Assembly (NCBI GenBank): GCA_041492185.1
Contig: JBGPWL010000003.1
Location: forward strand, 1-64,000
Reading direction: 5' to 3'
Length of the DNA: 64,000 nucleotides
Source: JAOAPY01 sp041492185
GTDB lineage: Bacteria > Acidobacteriota > Blastocatellia > Pyrinomonadales > Pyrinomonadaceae
The first letter of the stretch is position 1, and each line of letters starts with the position of its first letter. Made by a program: the position numbers and the translations under genes. This document shows positions 1 through 9,121 of this stretch, in pieces. The notes beneath the pieces are model-generated. The model saw only the letters and a program-made list of their open reading frames with translations, was not told where the DNA came from and made no database searches.

Positions 1-2
1 AA

Positions 3-620
3 GTTTACTTTCCGGAAACCAATTCGTGGATCACTTTCGATCCGACGCCGGTTGCCGGGCGCACGGTGTCAGAACGAACTGGTTTCGCCGGCTGGTTTGG
101 GAAATACGCCGAGGCGTTTGAGCTAATGTGGTTTCAATACGTTGTCGGCTACGACAAGCAGGAGCAGCGCTCGCTCGCGACATCGCTGAATAACCGTTTG
201 ATAAATTATCGACACGCCCTCGCGGACGAGATCGCCAGTTTGAAACAAGCGACCTCGTCGGCGTGGCGAAAAGCCCTTTTGCTCGTCGTGGGAATGATTG
301 TGATTGTCATAGTGGGTTTGTTGACTTGGCGCATTAAGCGCATTGGTTGGCGTCGCGGACTCACTCGTGAAGCGGGCTCTGAATCCTCAGCAGTCGAATT
401 TTATGAGCGGCTCACAAGACTCCTTGCGGAGCGAGGAATCGAACGCGCACCGCATCAGACGCCACTCGAGTTTGCGGCGGCGGTAGGATTGCAGGAGGCG
501 ATGGTGATCACGACGGCCTATCATCGAGTGCGTTACGGAGAGGAAAAGCTGTCCATGTCGGAACGGAATGATATTGAGGATGTTTTGCGCCGACTAGAGA
601 GAAATCAAAGTGAGAATTGA
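3..620 (+). CDS. C-terminal part of transglutaminase-like membrane protein (TgpA/DUF4129 type), partial at window start
   Basis: The reading frame is already open at base 3, so the gene starts outside the window. The first visible residues contain the W-x-x-FDPTP motif that closes the transglutaminase core in TgpA-like proteins. A single membrane segment follows (around bases 270-345, rich in V, I and L). The last about 70 residues resemble the DUF4129 tail (FYERL, then a helical region with YHRVRYG). In this family the transglutaminase domain lies outside the cytoplasmic membrane and DUF4129 lies inside. A GTG at 66 would be an internal start only. The substrate is unknown. The next gene, rimO, is separated by a palindromic repeat. 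Confidence 0.75.
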   Translation, partial: VYFPETNSWITFDPTPVAGRTVSERTGFAGWFGKYAEAFELMWFQYVVGYDKQEQRSLATSLNNRLINYRHALADEIASLKQATSSAWRKALLLVVGMIVIVIVGLLTWRIKRIGWRRGLTREAGSESSAVEFYERLTRLLAERGIERAPHQTPLEFAAAVGLQEAMVITTAYHRVRYGEEKLSMSERNDIEDVLRRLERNQSEN

Positions 621-654
621 AACGCAAGGTACGCAGAGGTTTTCGCAGATCTTC

Positions 655-776
655 TTTCTCTGGATTCTTCCTCCCTTCTCCCTCTGGGAGAAGGGCTGGG
701 GAAGAGGGAGTTAGAGGGTGAGGTTTCGTTAGGCCCTCTCCCCCAACCCTCTCCCAGAGGGAGAGGGAGCAAGAAG
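655..776. repeat. Intergenic palindromic element, CCCTCTCCC family (copy 1)
   Basis: The gap before rimO is almost filled by complementary tracts built from CCCTCTCCC and GGGAGAGGG, folding into a long imperfect hairpin. A second copy with the same motifs in the same order lies at 5935-6030. The short ORFs on the minus strand here are products of the repeat and not genes. Confidence 0.8.
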
Positions 777-787
777 TAAATGAGTTC

Positions 788-2137
788 ATGAACAAAGTCG
801 GATTCATCAGTCTCGGCTGCCCCAAGAACCTCGTTGATAGCGAGGTGATGATGGGACAGCTCAAGCAAAATGGTTATCAGATCACGTCTGACGCTGCGGA
901 AGCAGACACGGTCGTGGTGAATACGTGTGGCTTCATTGATTCAGCAAAGAAGGAATCGATCGAAACGATCCTCGAAGCGGCGCGCCTGAAGACGAATGGC
1001 AAAGCGAAGCGATTAATAGTCGCCGGCTGTCTGGTCGAGCGTTATCGCGACGAGTTGAAAGCGGAGATGCCGGAGGTTGATGCTTTCATCGGCACCAGTC
1101 AAATTAGCGACATCCTCAAAGTCTGCGATCCAAACATAAACACACGCTCGCTGCCGGTCATACCGCTTGGCAATCAAAGCGCAACCTATCTCTACGACGA
1201 ATCGACGCCGCGCGTCCTCGCCACACCCAGTCACTATGCCTTCATCAAGATCGCTGAAGGTTGCGATCGTCCCTGTGCTTTCTGTTTCATTCCGCAGATG
1301 CGTGGACATTTTCGCAGCCGGCGCTTTGGTTCAATCGTCGCCGAAGCACATCAACTCGCGGAAGAAGGCGTGAAGGAATTGATTCTGGTGGCGCAGGACT
1401 CGTCGCGCTACGGTGAAGACCTCGGCAAGCAGGACGCGCTGGCGCATTTGCTGCGCGAGCTGGCGCACACGGACGGCATCGAGTGGGTGCGCGTGATGTA
1501 CACGTATCCAACTCACATCAGCGATTCGTTTCTCGATGTGCTGGCCGAAGAACCGAAGGCTGTGAAGTATCTCGACATGCCTTTGCAGCACGCATCGCAG
1601 AGTGTCTTGAAGTCGATGAAGCGCGGCGGCAATCGGGCTTCGCTTGAACGCTTGATCGAACGAGTAAGAAAACGCGTGCCCGGCATTGCTGTGCGCACGA
1701 CCTTCATCACTGGCTTCCCCGGTGAAACCACCAACGACTTTGAAGAGCTGCTAACATTCATTAAGAACGTCGAATTCGACCGCGTGGGCGTCTTTACTTA
1801 TTCAGACGAAGAAGGCACGCCGGCCTTCGATTTGCCAAGCAAAGTCGATCCCAAAATCGCAAAGCAACGTCGTGCACGTTTGATGAAAGAGCAGGCGAAG
1901 ATCGCTAAACGGAAACACAGATCAATGATCGGCAAGCAGGTTCGAGTATTATTTGAAGGCGAATCGAGCGAGAGCGAGTTGCTTTGGCAAGGACGCATGG
2001 AAACCCAGGCTCCGGATATCGACGGGTGCGTGCTCATCAACGACGCACCGGAAGGATTCTCACCGTCACCAGGTGATCTGGTAAGTGTTCTGATTACCAG
2101 CGCGCAGCAGTACGATCTCGTGGGGCGAATTGTTTGA
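788..2137 (+). CDS. rimO: Ribosomal protein uS12 methylthiotransferase RimO
   Basis: Radical-SAM methylthiotransferase that adds a methylthio group to the conserved aspartate of ribosomal protein S12, using two iron-sulfur clusters. The N-terminal UPF0004 domain carries the three cluster ligands Cys11 (SLGCPKN), Cys47 (NTCGF) and Cys81 (AGCLVERY). The radical-SAM motif CDRPCAFC places the S-adenosylmethionine cluster ligands at Cys159, Cys163 and Cys166. A TRAM-like RNA-binding region ends the protein. The length of 449 residues is normal. The SLGCPKN opening and the LVERY context favour RimO over the tRNA enzyme MiaB. The start lies directly after the palindromic element. Confidence 0.96.
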   Translation: MNKVGFISLGCPKNLVDSEVMMGQLKQNGYQITSDAAEADTVVVNTCGFIDSAKKESIETILEAARLKTNGKAKRLIVAGCLVERYRDELKAEMPEVDAFIGTSQISDILKVCDPNINTRSLPVIPLGNQSATYLYDESTPRVLATPSHYAFIKIAEGCDRPCAFCFIPQMRGHFRSRRFGSIVAEAHQLAEEGVKELILVAQDSSRYGEDLGKQDALAHLLRELAHTDGIEWVRVMYTYPTHISDSFLDVLAEEPKAVKYLDMPLQHASQSVLKSMKRGGNRASLERLIERVRKRVPGIAVRTTFITGFPGETTNDFEELLTFIKNVEFDRVGVFTYSDEEGTPAFDLPSKVDPKIAKQRRARLMKEQAKIAKRKHRSMIGKQVRVLFEGESSESELLWQGRMETQAPDIDGCVLINDAPEGFSPSPGDLVSVLITSAQQYDLVGRIV

Positions 2138-2146
2138 TCTCAGTTT

Positions 2147-2206
2147 GTAGGGGCAGGGCTTGTCCCTGCCCGCTTCGACCCGGGCAGGGACGAGCCCTGC
2201 CCCTAC
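2147..2206. repeat. Palindromic element, TAGGGGCAGGGC family (copy 1)
   Basis: A near-perfect inverted repeat, opening with GTAGGGGCAGGGCTTGTCC and closing with its complement, fills the rimO-pgpA gap and stops 7 nt before the pgpA ATG. A sister copy lies at 35990-36056 before fmt. Confidence 0.88.
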
Positions 2207-2213
2207 AGATTTT

Positions 2214-2840
2214 ATGTCTGTTAAAGAATCCGGCGACGAATTGAAACCGGCTGCCAGCGTGGTTGATCGCGGGTTGGCCTCGCCGCTGCCTAAACGAACC
2301 GCGAAAGATTACATAGCGCTTGCGATTGCAACGTGCGGAGTCGGCTACATTCCACTCGCACCCGGTACGTGGGGATCGGCAGTGGGAGTTGGCCTATATC
2401 TCTCGTTGCGTTGGCTCTTGCTTGGTTTCGTTCATCGTGTTGGGCCGAGGCATACCCTGATCCTGCTCAATCCGCAAATCCAGTTCATTGCGGTTGAGCT
2501 GATTGCGATTACTCTTGTCACATTGGTCGGCATTTGGGCTGCGTCAAGAGTCGAGCGACTTGAAGGGAAGAAGGATCCGAGCAAGGTGGTGATCGATGAA
2601 GTGGCGGGACAATTGATTGCGTTGCTGCCGGTACCTTACCTTGCTGGCCCAGCTTGGAACCTGTGGATTTTGACCGGCTTTCTGTTGTTTCGCGCGTTCG
2701 ATATCATTAAGCCCTATCCCGTTCGCGAGTTGGAGAAGCTGCCGGCTGGACTGGGAATCGTCGTTGATGATCTGGGCGCCGGCGCATACGCTGCGCTGCT
2801 GCTCTCTATTCTTATGGCGCTGTTCATGATCTTTGCTTAG
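2214..2840 (+). CDS. pgpA: Phosphatidylglycerophosphatase A
   Basis: PgpA dephosphorylates phosphatidylglycerophosphate to phosphatidylglycerol in the inner membrane. Family motifs are visible: GYIPLAPGTWGS near the N-terminus, DPSKVVIDEVAGQ in the middle (the acidic Mg-binding region) and FDIIKPYP followed by GIVVDDLGAG near the C-terminus. Several hydrophobic membrane segments lie between them. An in-frame start further upstream (2160) would translate the palindromic repeat, so I chose ATG 2214, giving 208 residues. No Shine-Dalgarno sequence is obvious before this ATG; the bases before it are the end of the repeat (CTACAG) plus ATTTT. serA follows 11 bp downstream. Confidence 0.93.
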   Translation: MSVKESGDELKPAASVVDRGLASPLPKRTAKDYIALAIATCGVGYIPLAPGTWGSAVGVGLYLSLRWLLLGFVHRVGPRHTLILLNPQIQFIAVELIAITLVTLVGIWAASRVERLEGKKDPSKVVIDEVAGQLIALLPVPYLAGPAWNLWILTGFLLFRAFDIIKPYPVRELEKLPAGLGIVVDDLGAGAYAALLLSILMALFMIFA

Positions 2841-2851
2841 TCCTGCCCCTT

Positions 2852-4456
2852 ATGACTTCTGATTCAATCAAGATATTCGTTGCCGATGACGTTAGCGACA
2901 GCGGTTTGCAGCCGTTGCGCGCAGCCGGTTTCAGGGTTGAAAAGAAGACGGGTCTCAAAGCCGATGCGTTGTACGAAGCATTGCGCGACTGTGAAGGTCT
3001 CATTGTTCGAAGCGAGACGAAAGTCACTGCGGAATTAATGGAGGCAGCCGGGAAGCTGCGCGTCATCGGACGAGCGGGCGTCGGTGTCGACAACATCGAC
3101 GTGCCGGCGGCGACCGCGCGCGGCATAGTCGTGATGAATGCGCCGGACGGAAACACGATCACGACTGCGGAGCATACGATCGCTTTGCTGATTGCGCTCG
3201 CGCGCAGTGTACCGCAGGCGAACGCCAGTTTGAGATCGGGCAAGTGGGAGCGCAAGCGTTTCATTGGAGTTGAATTGCAGGGAAAGACACTCGGCGTTGT
3301 CGGACTTGGGCGCATCGGTCGCGTAGTTGCGGGTAGAGCAAGCGCGTTCGGAATGAACATCGTTGCGTATGATCCATTCATGTCGCCGGAGCAAGCACGC
3401 GATCTGGAAATCGAACTCGCGCCGTTGGACGATGTATTTGCGCGCGCCGACTTTCTGACGCTGCACACGCCGCTGACAACTGAAACCAGAGGAATAGTGG
3501 GACGCGAAGCCCTTTCCAAAATGAAGCAGGGCGCGCGCATAATCAACTGTGCGCGTGGCGGTCTGGTTGACGAGCAGGCGCTCTACGAAGCGATCAAGTC
3601 AGAGAAGATCGCCGGCGCCGCGCTGGATGTTTTCGAACAGGAGCCGCCACCAGTCGATCATCCATTGCTCCAACTTGAGGAAGTAATCGTCACGCCACAT
3701 CTCGGCGCGTCGACAACCGAAGCGCAGGAAGGAGTCGCTTTCACTGTGGCCGAACAGATGCGCGATTTTCTTTTGACTGGCGCGTTGCGTGGCGCCGTGA
3801 ATGTGCCGGCGTTGGGCGCGAAGGAATTGAACACGCTGCGGCCGCACATTTCGCTGGCGGAAGCTCTCGGACGATTTCAGGCGCAGCTTGTTGATAGTGC
3901 AGTGCGAGAGGTGCGCCTCGAATACGCAGGCGAGATCGTGGATGTCGACGCCTCGCCAGTGACGCGATCGTTTCTCGCCGGCTTGCTCCGCGATGTCAGC
4001 GCGCGCGTGAACATCGTCAATGCGTTTCTGATTGCCGAAGAGCGCGGGATCGGCGTCACTACAACCTACATTCGCGCTGGCGCGGACGCAGTGCCGGCGA
4101 TCCGCACAGTTGTTGTGACCAGCGGTGGTGAGAAAACTCTCGCCGGAACGATCTTCGGCTATGGCGAGCAAACGCGCGAAGGTCGCATAACTGAGATCGA
4201 CGGCTTTCGCATCGAAGCGATTCCTCAAGGCCACATGCTGGTGATGCGCAATCGCGACGTGCCGGGAGTTATCGGTCGTGTCGGGACGATCCTGGGCGAG
4301 CGCGGCGTCAACATCAGCCGATTTCATCTTGGCCGGCGCGAACGGGGCGGGGACGCGATGGCCGTAATCGAAACCGACGCAGCGCTGAGTCGTGAAGTGC
4401 TCGACGAGCTGCATGCGTTGGAGCCAGTCATCTCGGCGCGGCAGATCGAACTGTGA
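2852..4456 (+). CDS. serA: D-3-phosphoglycerate dehydrogenase (long form with ASB and ACT domains)
   Basis: First enzyme of serine biosynthesis, oxidising 3-phosphoglycerate to 3-phosphohydroxypyruvate with NAD. The Rossmann motif GLGRIG is at residues 151-156. The catalytic triad of the 2-hydroxyacid dehydrogenase family can be placed at Arg235 (NCARGG), Glu264 (FEQEP) and His283 (TPHLGAST). An intervening domain (about 320-450) and a C-terminal ACT domain (VPGVIGRVGTILGERGVNIS) make the 534-residue long form found in many bacteria, in which ACT usually binds serine as a feedback effector. It lies 11 bp after pgpA and may be cotranscribed with it. Confidence 0.96.
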   Translation: MTSDSIKIFVADDVSDSGLQPLRAAGFRVEKKTGLKADALYEALRDCEGLIVRSETKVTAELMEAAGKLRVIGRAGVGVDNIDVPAATARGIVVMNAPDGNTITTAEHTIALLIALARSVPQANASLRSGKWERKRFIGVELQGKTLGVVGLGRIGRVVAGRASAFGMNIVAYDPFMSPEQARDLEIELAPLDDVFARADFLTLHTPLTTETRGIVGREALSKMKQGARIINCARGGLVDEQALYEAIKSEKIAGAALDVFEQEPPPVDHPLLQLEEVIVTPHLGASTTEAQEGVAFTVAEQMRDFLLTGALRGAVNVPALGAKELNTLRPHISLAEALGRFQAQLVDSAVREVRLEYAGEIVDVDASPVTRSFLAGLLRDVSARVNIVNAFLIAEERGIGVTTTYIRAGADAVPAIRTVVVTSGGEKTLAGTIFGYGEQTREGRITEIDGFRIEAIPQGHMLVMRNRDVPGVIGRVGTILGERGVNISRFHLGRRERGGDAMAVIETDAALSREVLDELHALEPVISARQIEL

Positions 4457-4603
4457 CCCGTCTCGCGTCGGAAGTTCAATTCTGGTAACGAGCGACAAAC
4501 TGTCAAGTTTGTCGACCATTGTTCTTTGCTCCCCGCCAACTTTCCCTTGCTTCCAGCTGTCATTATCGGCAAAATCCCCAAAACCATCGACGAGGAGTTA
4601 TTG

Positions 4604-5905
4604 ATGTCAGAGAACGTCTCGCCGCGGACGGTCACTCCAGAGATCATTCCACAGGCGTCAACCAGTATTCAGCAAGAGCCGGTCAAGCCCGCGCGCAAAC
4701 GAATCGATTCCGTCGATCTATTACGCGGCATTATCATGGTTGTGATGATGCTCGATCACACGCGCGACTACATTCATTACGCCGTGTTCCAGTTCGATCC
4801 ACTCGACCTCACAAAAACGAACACCGCGCTCTTCCTGACGAGATGGATCACCCATTATTGTGCTCCTTTATTTGTATTCCTTGCCGGCACTGGAGCGTAT
4901 CTGCAATTCGCTCGCGGGAAGACAAAGAGCGAACTCTCGCGCTTTCTGGTCACGCGCGGCCTGTGGCTAATTGTGCTTGAGTTCACGGCGGTGAGAATTG
5001 CGGTCACTTTCAACTTCGATTACACATTTCTGGGTATGATGCAGGTGATCTGGGTCATTGGAGTTTCGATGATCGTTCTCGCCGGCCTAATTCATTTGCC
5101 GCCAGTGCTGGTCGGCGTATTTGGCGTCGCAATGATCCCTTACCACAATTTGTTTGACTATATTCCTGCGTTGCGAGCGCAAGGTTGGCAAGGCCCGGGC
5201 AGCGCAGTCCCCAGTGTCGCCGAAAAAATCTGGATGATTCTTCACCAACCCGGTTTGTTTCCGATCGGCCCACATTTTCCGAGCCCGCTCGTGTTCGTGC
5301 TGTATCCGCTGATTCCCTGGATCGGCGTGATGGCCGCCGGCTATGCGTTCGGCGCACTCTATCAGCAAGATTCGCAGGTTCGACGAAAACGGTTGTTAAC
5401 TATCGGCGGGCTCGCCACGCTGCTGTTCATAGTTATCCGCGCGATCGACAAGTATGGCGAGCCGCTCAAGTGGGCGCGCCAGAAGAACGCCGTGTTCACG
5501 GTGTTCTCGTTTTTGAACACGACAAAATATCCGCCGTCTCTTTTGTTTTTATTGATGACGATCGGACCGGCGATTGTCATGCTCGCGTGGTTCGAGGTCG
5601 CCAGCCGCGGCTCCATCAGTCGGTTTTTCATCACCTTTGGCCGCGTGCCGTTATTTTTCTATCTGCTGCAATGGCTGACAGCCCATTCCATTGCGATCCT
5701 GCTGCATCTGGCGTTTGGCAAACCAGTCCGCTGGCTATTTCAGACACCAGTTTCCTGGTTCAGTAATCCTCCGCAAGGCAATGGATTCAATCTCGCAGTG
5801 GTCTATGCATCGTGGATCGCCGGCGTGCTCTTGCTTTATCCGTTGTGCCAGTGGTTTGCGGCGCTTAAGCAACGACGGAAGGATTGGTGGTTGTCGTATT
5901 TGTAA
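4604..5905 (+). CDS. DUF1624/HGSNAT-type polytopic membrane acyltransferase
   Basis: A 433-residue integral membrane protein. After a polar stretch of about 45 residues comes IDSVDLLRGIIMVVMMLDHT, the signature of the heparan-alpha-glucosaminide acetyltransferase catalytic domain (DUF1624). About ten hydrophobic segments follow. The Arg and the DHT of this motif match the family's conserved first helix. ATG 4604 is preceded by GAGGAG at a good distance, so I prefer it to an upstream TTG at 4526. The acyl acceptor is not predictable from sequence. It is probably transcribed alone. Confidence 0.8.
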   Translation: MSENVSPRTVTPEIIPQASTSIQQEPVKPARKRIDSVDLLRGIIMVVMMLDHTRDYIHYAVFQFDPLDLTKTNTALFLTRWITHYCAPLFVFLAGTGAYLQFARGKTKSELSRFLVTRGLWLIVLEFTAVRIAVTFNFDYTFLGMMQVIWVIGVSMIVLAGLIHLPPVLVGVFGVAMIPYHNLFDYIPALRAQGWQGPGSAVPSVAEKIWMILHQPGLFPIGPHFPSPLVFVLYPLIPWIGVMAAGYAFGALYQQDSQVRRKRLLTIGGLATLLFIVIRAIDKYGEPLKWARQKNAVFTVFSFLNTTKYPPSLLFLLMTIGPAIVMLAWFEVASRGSISRFFITFGRVPLFFYLLQWLTAHSIAILLHLAFGKPVRWLFQTPVSWFSNPPQGNGFNLAVVYASWIAGVLLLYPLCQWFAALKQRRKDWWLSYL

Positions 5906-5934
5906 GATTGACCTAAGTAGACACTCAATTCAGT

Positions 5935-6032
5935 CTTTCTCCCTCTCCCTTTGGGAGAGGGCGGGGAGAGGGGCTGGTCTGCGCCAAGCTCTGCACCCTC
6001 CCCTAACCCCTCCCAAAGGGAGGGGAAGAAAC
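5935..6032. repeat. Palindromic element, CCCTCTCCC family (copy 2)
   Basis: Arms built from CCCTCTCCCTTTGGGAGAGGG and, about 60 bp on, CCCTCCC...AAAGGGAGGGG form a compound hairpin between two convergent genes. It is related to 655-776. The remainder of the gap to 6136 shows nothing I recognise. Confidence 0.8.
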
Positions 6033-6136
6033 CATGCGTGTTCCGATCAACTTGATCAGAGGTTCCTCAAGTAAATTGGGTCCCTTATTTGAGTGCCATT
6101 CCTCCAATATGCGAGCTGACAATTAGTAATGGCGCG

Positions 6137-6769
6137 CTAACCAGCGGCGTCGTCGACGCTCTTTTTGAGTTGCTTGAATAGCCGCACAAGATCCTTTTGC
6201 TGATAATTCGCGTTTAGGCCGCTGGGATTCGGCAGGACCCAGACGATGGTGTCGCAAATCCTTTCTTCCTGACGTCCGACAATCGCTTTCGATTGATTGA
6301 AGGCGACGCGGTAGGCGAGGAGACCAAGTATCGCGAGGAACTTTGGTTGATAACGCTGCACCTGCGCCACTAATCGTCTTCCACCAGCGATGATCTCTTC
6401 CTCGTTCAGATGATCGGCAGCGGCAGTTGCGCGCATGACGACGTTGGTTATGCCGTAACCACCCTGCAACAGTTCGCGCTCTTCGAACGGCGACAATAAC
6501 CGCTCGGTAAATCCCGCGGCGAACAGCACCGGCCAGAATCTATTTCCCGGACGAGCAAAGTGATGACTCACGGCCGCGGTGTAGAGTCCCGGATTGATAC
6601 CGCAGAACAGCACACGAAGGTTAGGCGCGATCACATCGCGAACGGTTTTGCCTTCGGCGGCGGCAATTTGTTCTTTGGTTGGTTTCCAGACTTTGATCAA
6701 GATCGCATCAGTAGACTTCGAAGCGCGTTTGCTGACTGGTGCTGCGTTTTGAGACGCGATCGATGACAT
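6137..6769 (-). CDS. mug: G/U mismatch-specific DNA glycosylase (Mug/TDG family)
   Basis: Excises uracil or thymine opposite guanine in base excision repair. The active-site motif GINPGL is present in the sequence RVLFCGINPGL, and the second family motif NPSGLNA is near the C-terminus (WVLPNPSGLNAN). The N-terminal extension with TPEQ-like residues and DVIAPNLRV resembles Mug proteins of many Gram-positive and acidobacterial species. The ATG at 6769 makes a 62 bp overlap with the end of the upstream VWFA gene. A TTG at 6700 would remove the overlap and still keep all motifs, so the start is uncertain. Confidence 0.88.
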   Translation of the reverse strand: MSSIASQNAAPVSKRASKSTDAILIKVWKPTKEQIAAAEGKTVRDVIAPNLRVLFCGINPGLYTAAVSHHFARPGNRFWPVLFAAGFTERLLSPFEERELLQGGYGITNVVMRATAAADHLNEEEIIAGGRRLVAQVQRYQPKFLAILGLLAYRVAFNQSKAIVGRQEERICDTIVWVLPNPSGLNANYQQKDLVRLFKQLKKSVDDAAG

Positions 6770-8897
6770 TGATCTGTAGCAAGTACAACCCCGGAGACAA
6801 CTGACTCAGAGGCACCTCGGCTGCGTAGGGCAGCCGTGCGACGTCCGCGGTCGCCGGCGGTTCGATCTTCTTCAGAGCAGTAGTAATGACTGGCTGATTG
6901 TCGCGCACGATCTGCACTTGCGCGACGAGATCAGGCTTGGCGCCGGCGGCGGCGACCGTGGCGTTGTAGACAAAGAGCAGAAAGCGCAGATAGGAACTGC
7001 TGCGAAATCGATGATCGACACTCAGACCAGTCGGCGTCGGTGCACTCTGGCTGCTTGCTGGCAGATTAACGGCAGACTCCTGGCGCTCGCCGAGGAGCAG
7101 ACTGCTCATAGCAAGCTCGCCACTCTTGAGGTCGGGAACTTCTATCCAGGCGTGCGCGCTTCCGACCCGTCCGCTGTGTTGGTCGCGAGCGGCGACGCGC
7201 ACCTGATAAAGTCCGGGCGGAAGAAAAACGGGACTAGTGTAGACAACGTTGCGCCGGTAACTCCTGGCCGCTTCGGCTGTGGGGGCCGTAATCGTTATGC
7301 GGTCCTTGAATTTTGCGCCCGGCTGTCCGCGGTCATCATAAAAAAATCCCGCGACATCGACCAGCGCCTGATTCTTTCCATTCTCTAAACCAAAAGTTGC
7401 GAACTCGCCTGCGATTTGCATCGACGCCCAGAGGATCGCGCCTTTCTCGGGCGTGTTCACATAGCTGAGCGTTAACGAGAGCGGAAGAGCGTGTTCGGGA
7501 TAAAGCGACCGGAGCGCCTCGGCCACCTCAGCTTCGGGTGTTTTGGGCGTGGCGGCATTCTTCTGCGTTTCCTTTTTGCTGACGGGTGGAGATGGTTCAA
7601 TATCAAAGAAACCGCGGCGGACCCGAACGACAAGATCGCGCCGGTTCGTGACACTCACTTCCATGCGCCGAAAGCGTTCTCCGCCGTTCTGCGCCTCGGG
7701 GTCCGGCTTCCATGCCAGGAGATAGTACAGGGACGTTTCCTTCAACGCCTGGGTGAGGCCGGGCCTTAGATCGTTAGTGTTGAAAACCGCTTTGCCTCCG
7801 GTGTCTCGCGCCAGGGCGTTCAGGCTGTCTTGTGAAGCCAGCAACTCACTGCCCATTGATCGCTGAAGCCGGCCCAACGGATCGAAAGCAACGTCTTGAC
7901 TCGCGTCCGTCAAACTGGCTACCAGACCGCGAGCGTCCATCGAATAAATTACGACGCCATTGCGAGCGGCGGCGCTGGTAATGCGCAACAACTGCTGGCC
8001 GGAATCTGAGTTTCGATGATCCAGAAAGAATCCGTCTGAAATAAAAAAGATCAATTTGCGCCCGGACAATTTGCTCGTTGAGCGTACGAGGCCTTCAAGT
8101 CCGGAGAGGGTGTTCGTGGTAACACGTGCGGCTTGATCCAGAACTGCGCGCGCTCGTTCTCTGACTATGGCCGCAGCCATGTCGCGAGGCGTTCCGGGAT
8201 TCATTTTGATTGTCTCGTCAATAAAGTAGTCGAGCACATCCCGATCGTAGCTGTCGATCAATAGTCCCTGGTACTCGGTCATTGTCGGCCGTTCAAAATC
8301 GCGCACGGAATAGGGCCGAGACTTGAGCCGCTCAAGCGCGGCGCGCAGCACGAACTTCTGATCGGTGAGTTGCTGAAGAAATCCAATCTGACCACTTGCC
8401 GAGGTGATCGCCACCTCATCGTTCTGGCCCATCTCATCGTCCAGGAATTTTGAGATTAACCGTCGGGTGGCGGCCACACTCTGAAGACCAAGATGAAGAT
8501 CGTCGACGTAGAAGAAAACCGTGCGGCCGCGATCGAGCGGAACACTCCCTTTAGGCCCCGAGTTTGATGAGGCTGCCAATCCTCGCGCCGCGGCAAGTTG
8601 AGCTTCTTCATTCCTACCGGCAGTTACTCGCTCGAAAAACTGAATTGGCCGCGGCTTGCCGTCGATGCGCAACTCAAAATCCTCGCGGCGCAAATTGTCG
8701 ATAAAATGTCCCTGCTTATCAAAAACCATCACATCCGTTTGCACGAGATCTGTGTTTATGCGAATCACGTCACCCTGGTCTCGAGGTGGGGCTTGTGGGC
8801 TTTGGGCAAACGCGGCGGGGAAGACTGACAGGAGCGCCAACACACTCGCAGCTCCGAACAGAACGGTCCTCGCGGTGTTGTTTGAGGCGGACATCAT
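6708..8897 (-). CDS. Secreted VWFA-related Acidobacterial domain protein
   Basis: A 729-residue exported protein. A signal peptide is clear (VLALLSVFPAAFA, with likely cleavage after AFA-Q). The segment VIRINTDLVQTDVMVFDKQG followed by LRREDFELRIDGKP is the hallmark start of the VWFA-related domain known mainly from Acidobacteria. The Rossmann-like A domain follows (FFYVDDLHLG, then KLIFFISDGFF). A C-terminal region of about 280 residues is predicted mostly beta. The role is unknown; related proteins are abundant in acidobacterial genomes and thought to act in surface binding or export. It is transcribed divergently from the ABC exporter genes. Confidence 0.88.
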   Translation of the reverse strand: MMSASNNTARTVLFGAASVLALLSVFPAAFAQSPQAPPRDQGDVIRINTDLVQTDVMVFDKQGHFIDNLRREDFELRIDGKPRPIQFFERVTAGRNEEAQLAAARGLAASSNSGPKGSVPLDRGRTVFFYVDDLHLGLQSVAATRRLISKFLDDEMGQNDEVAITSASGQIGFLQQLTDQKFVLRAALERLKSRPYSVRDFERPTMTEYQGLLIDSYDRDVLDYFIDETIKMNPGTPRDMAAAIVRERARAVLDQAARVTTNTLSGLEGLVRSTSKLSGRKLIFFISDGFFLDHRNSDSGQQLLRITSAAARNGVVIYSMDARGLVASLTDASQDVAFDPLGRLQRSMGSELLASQDSLNALARDTGGKAVFNTNDLRPGLTQALKETSLYYLLAWKPDPEAQNGGERFRRMEVSVTNRRDLVVRVRRGFFDIEPSPPVSKKETQKNAATPKTPEAEVAEALRSLYPEHALPLSLTLSYVNTPEKGAILWASMQIAGEFATFGLENGKNQALVDVAGFFYDDRGQPGAKFKDRITITAPTAEAARSYRRNVVYTSPVFLPPGLYQVRVAARDQHSGRVGSAHAWIEVPDLKSGELAMSSLLLGERQESAVNLPASSQSAPTPTGLSVDHRFRSSSYLRFLLFVYNATVAAAGAKPDLVAQVQIVRDNQPVITTALKKIEPPATADVARLPYAAEVPLSQLSPGLYLLQINVIDRVSKRSTSQQTRFEVY

Positions 8898-9121
8898 TCT
8901 CGCACGATTGGATCGTGATCAAGGCGCTTGCGGCCACGGGCTCGCAGCGTCCCTTTTAAAGATTGCGGCTAAGGTCGGGAGACCGGCATGACTATGTATC
9001 AGATACGCTGGAACATGCAAGAATAAACCTTCGACGCTCGAATTGCGTAATACGTTCTCTAAGTATCAGCGTACATCCAAGTACGCCCGTGCGAGCCACA
9101 GAAAGAACTGCATAAAGCGGC

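Noticed and set aside
508..868. Minus-strand ORFs between the first gene and rimO
   Set aside because: They translate the CCCTCTCCC palindrome and overlap rimO.
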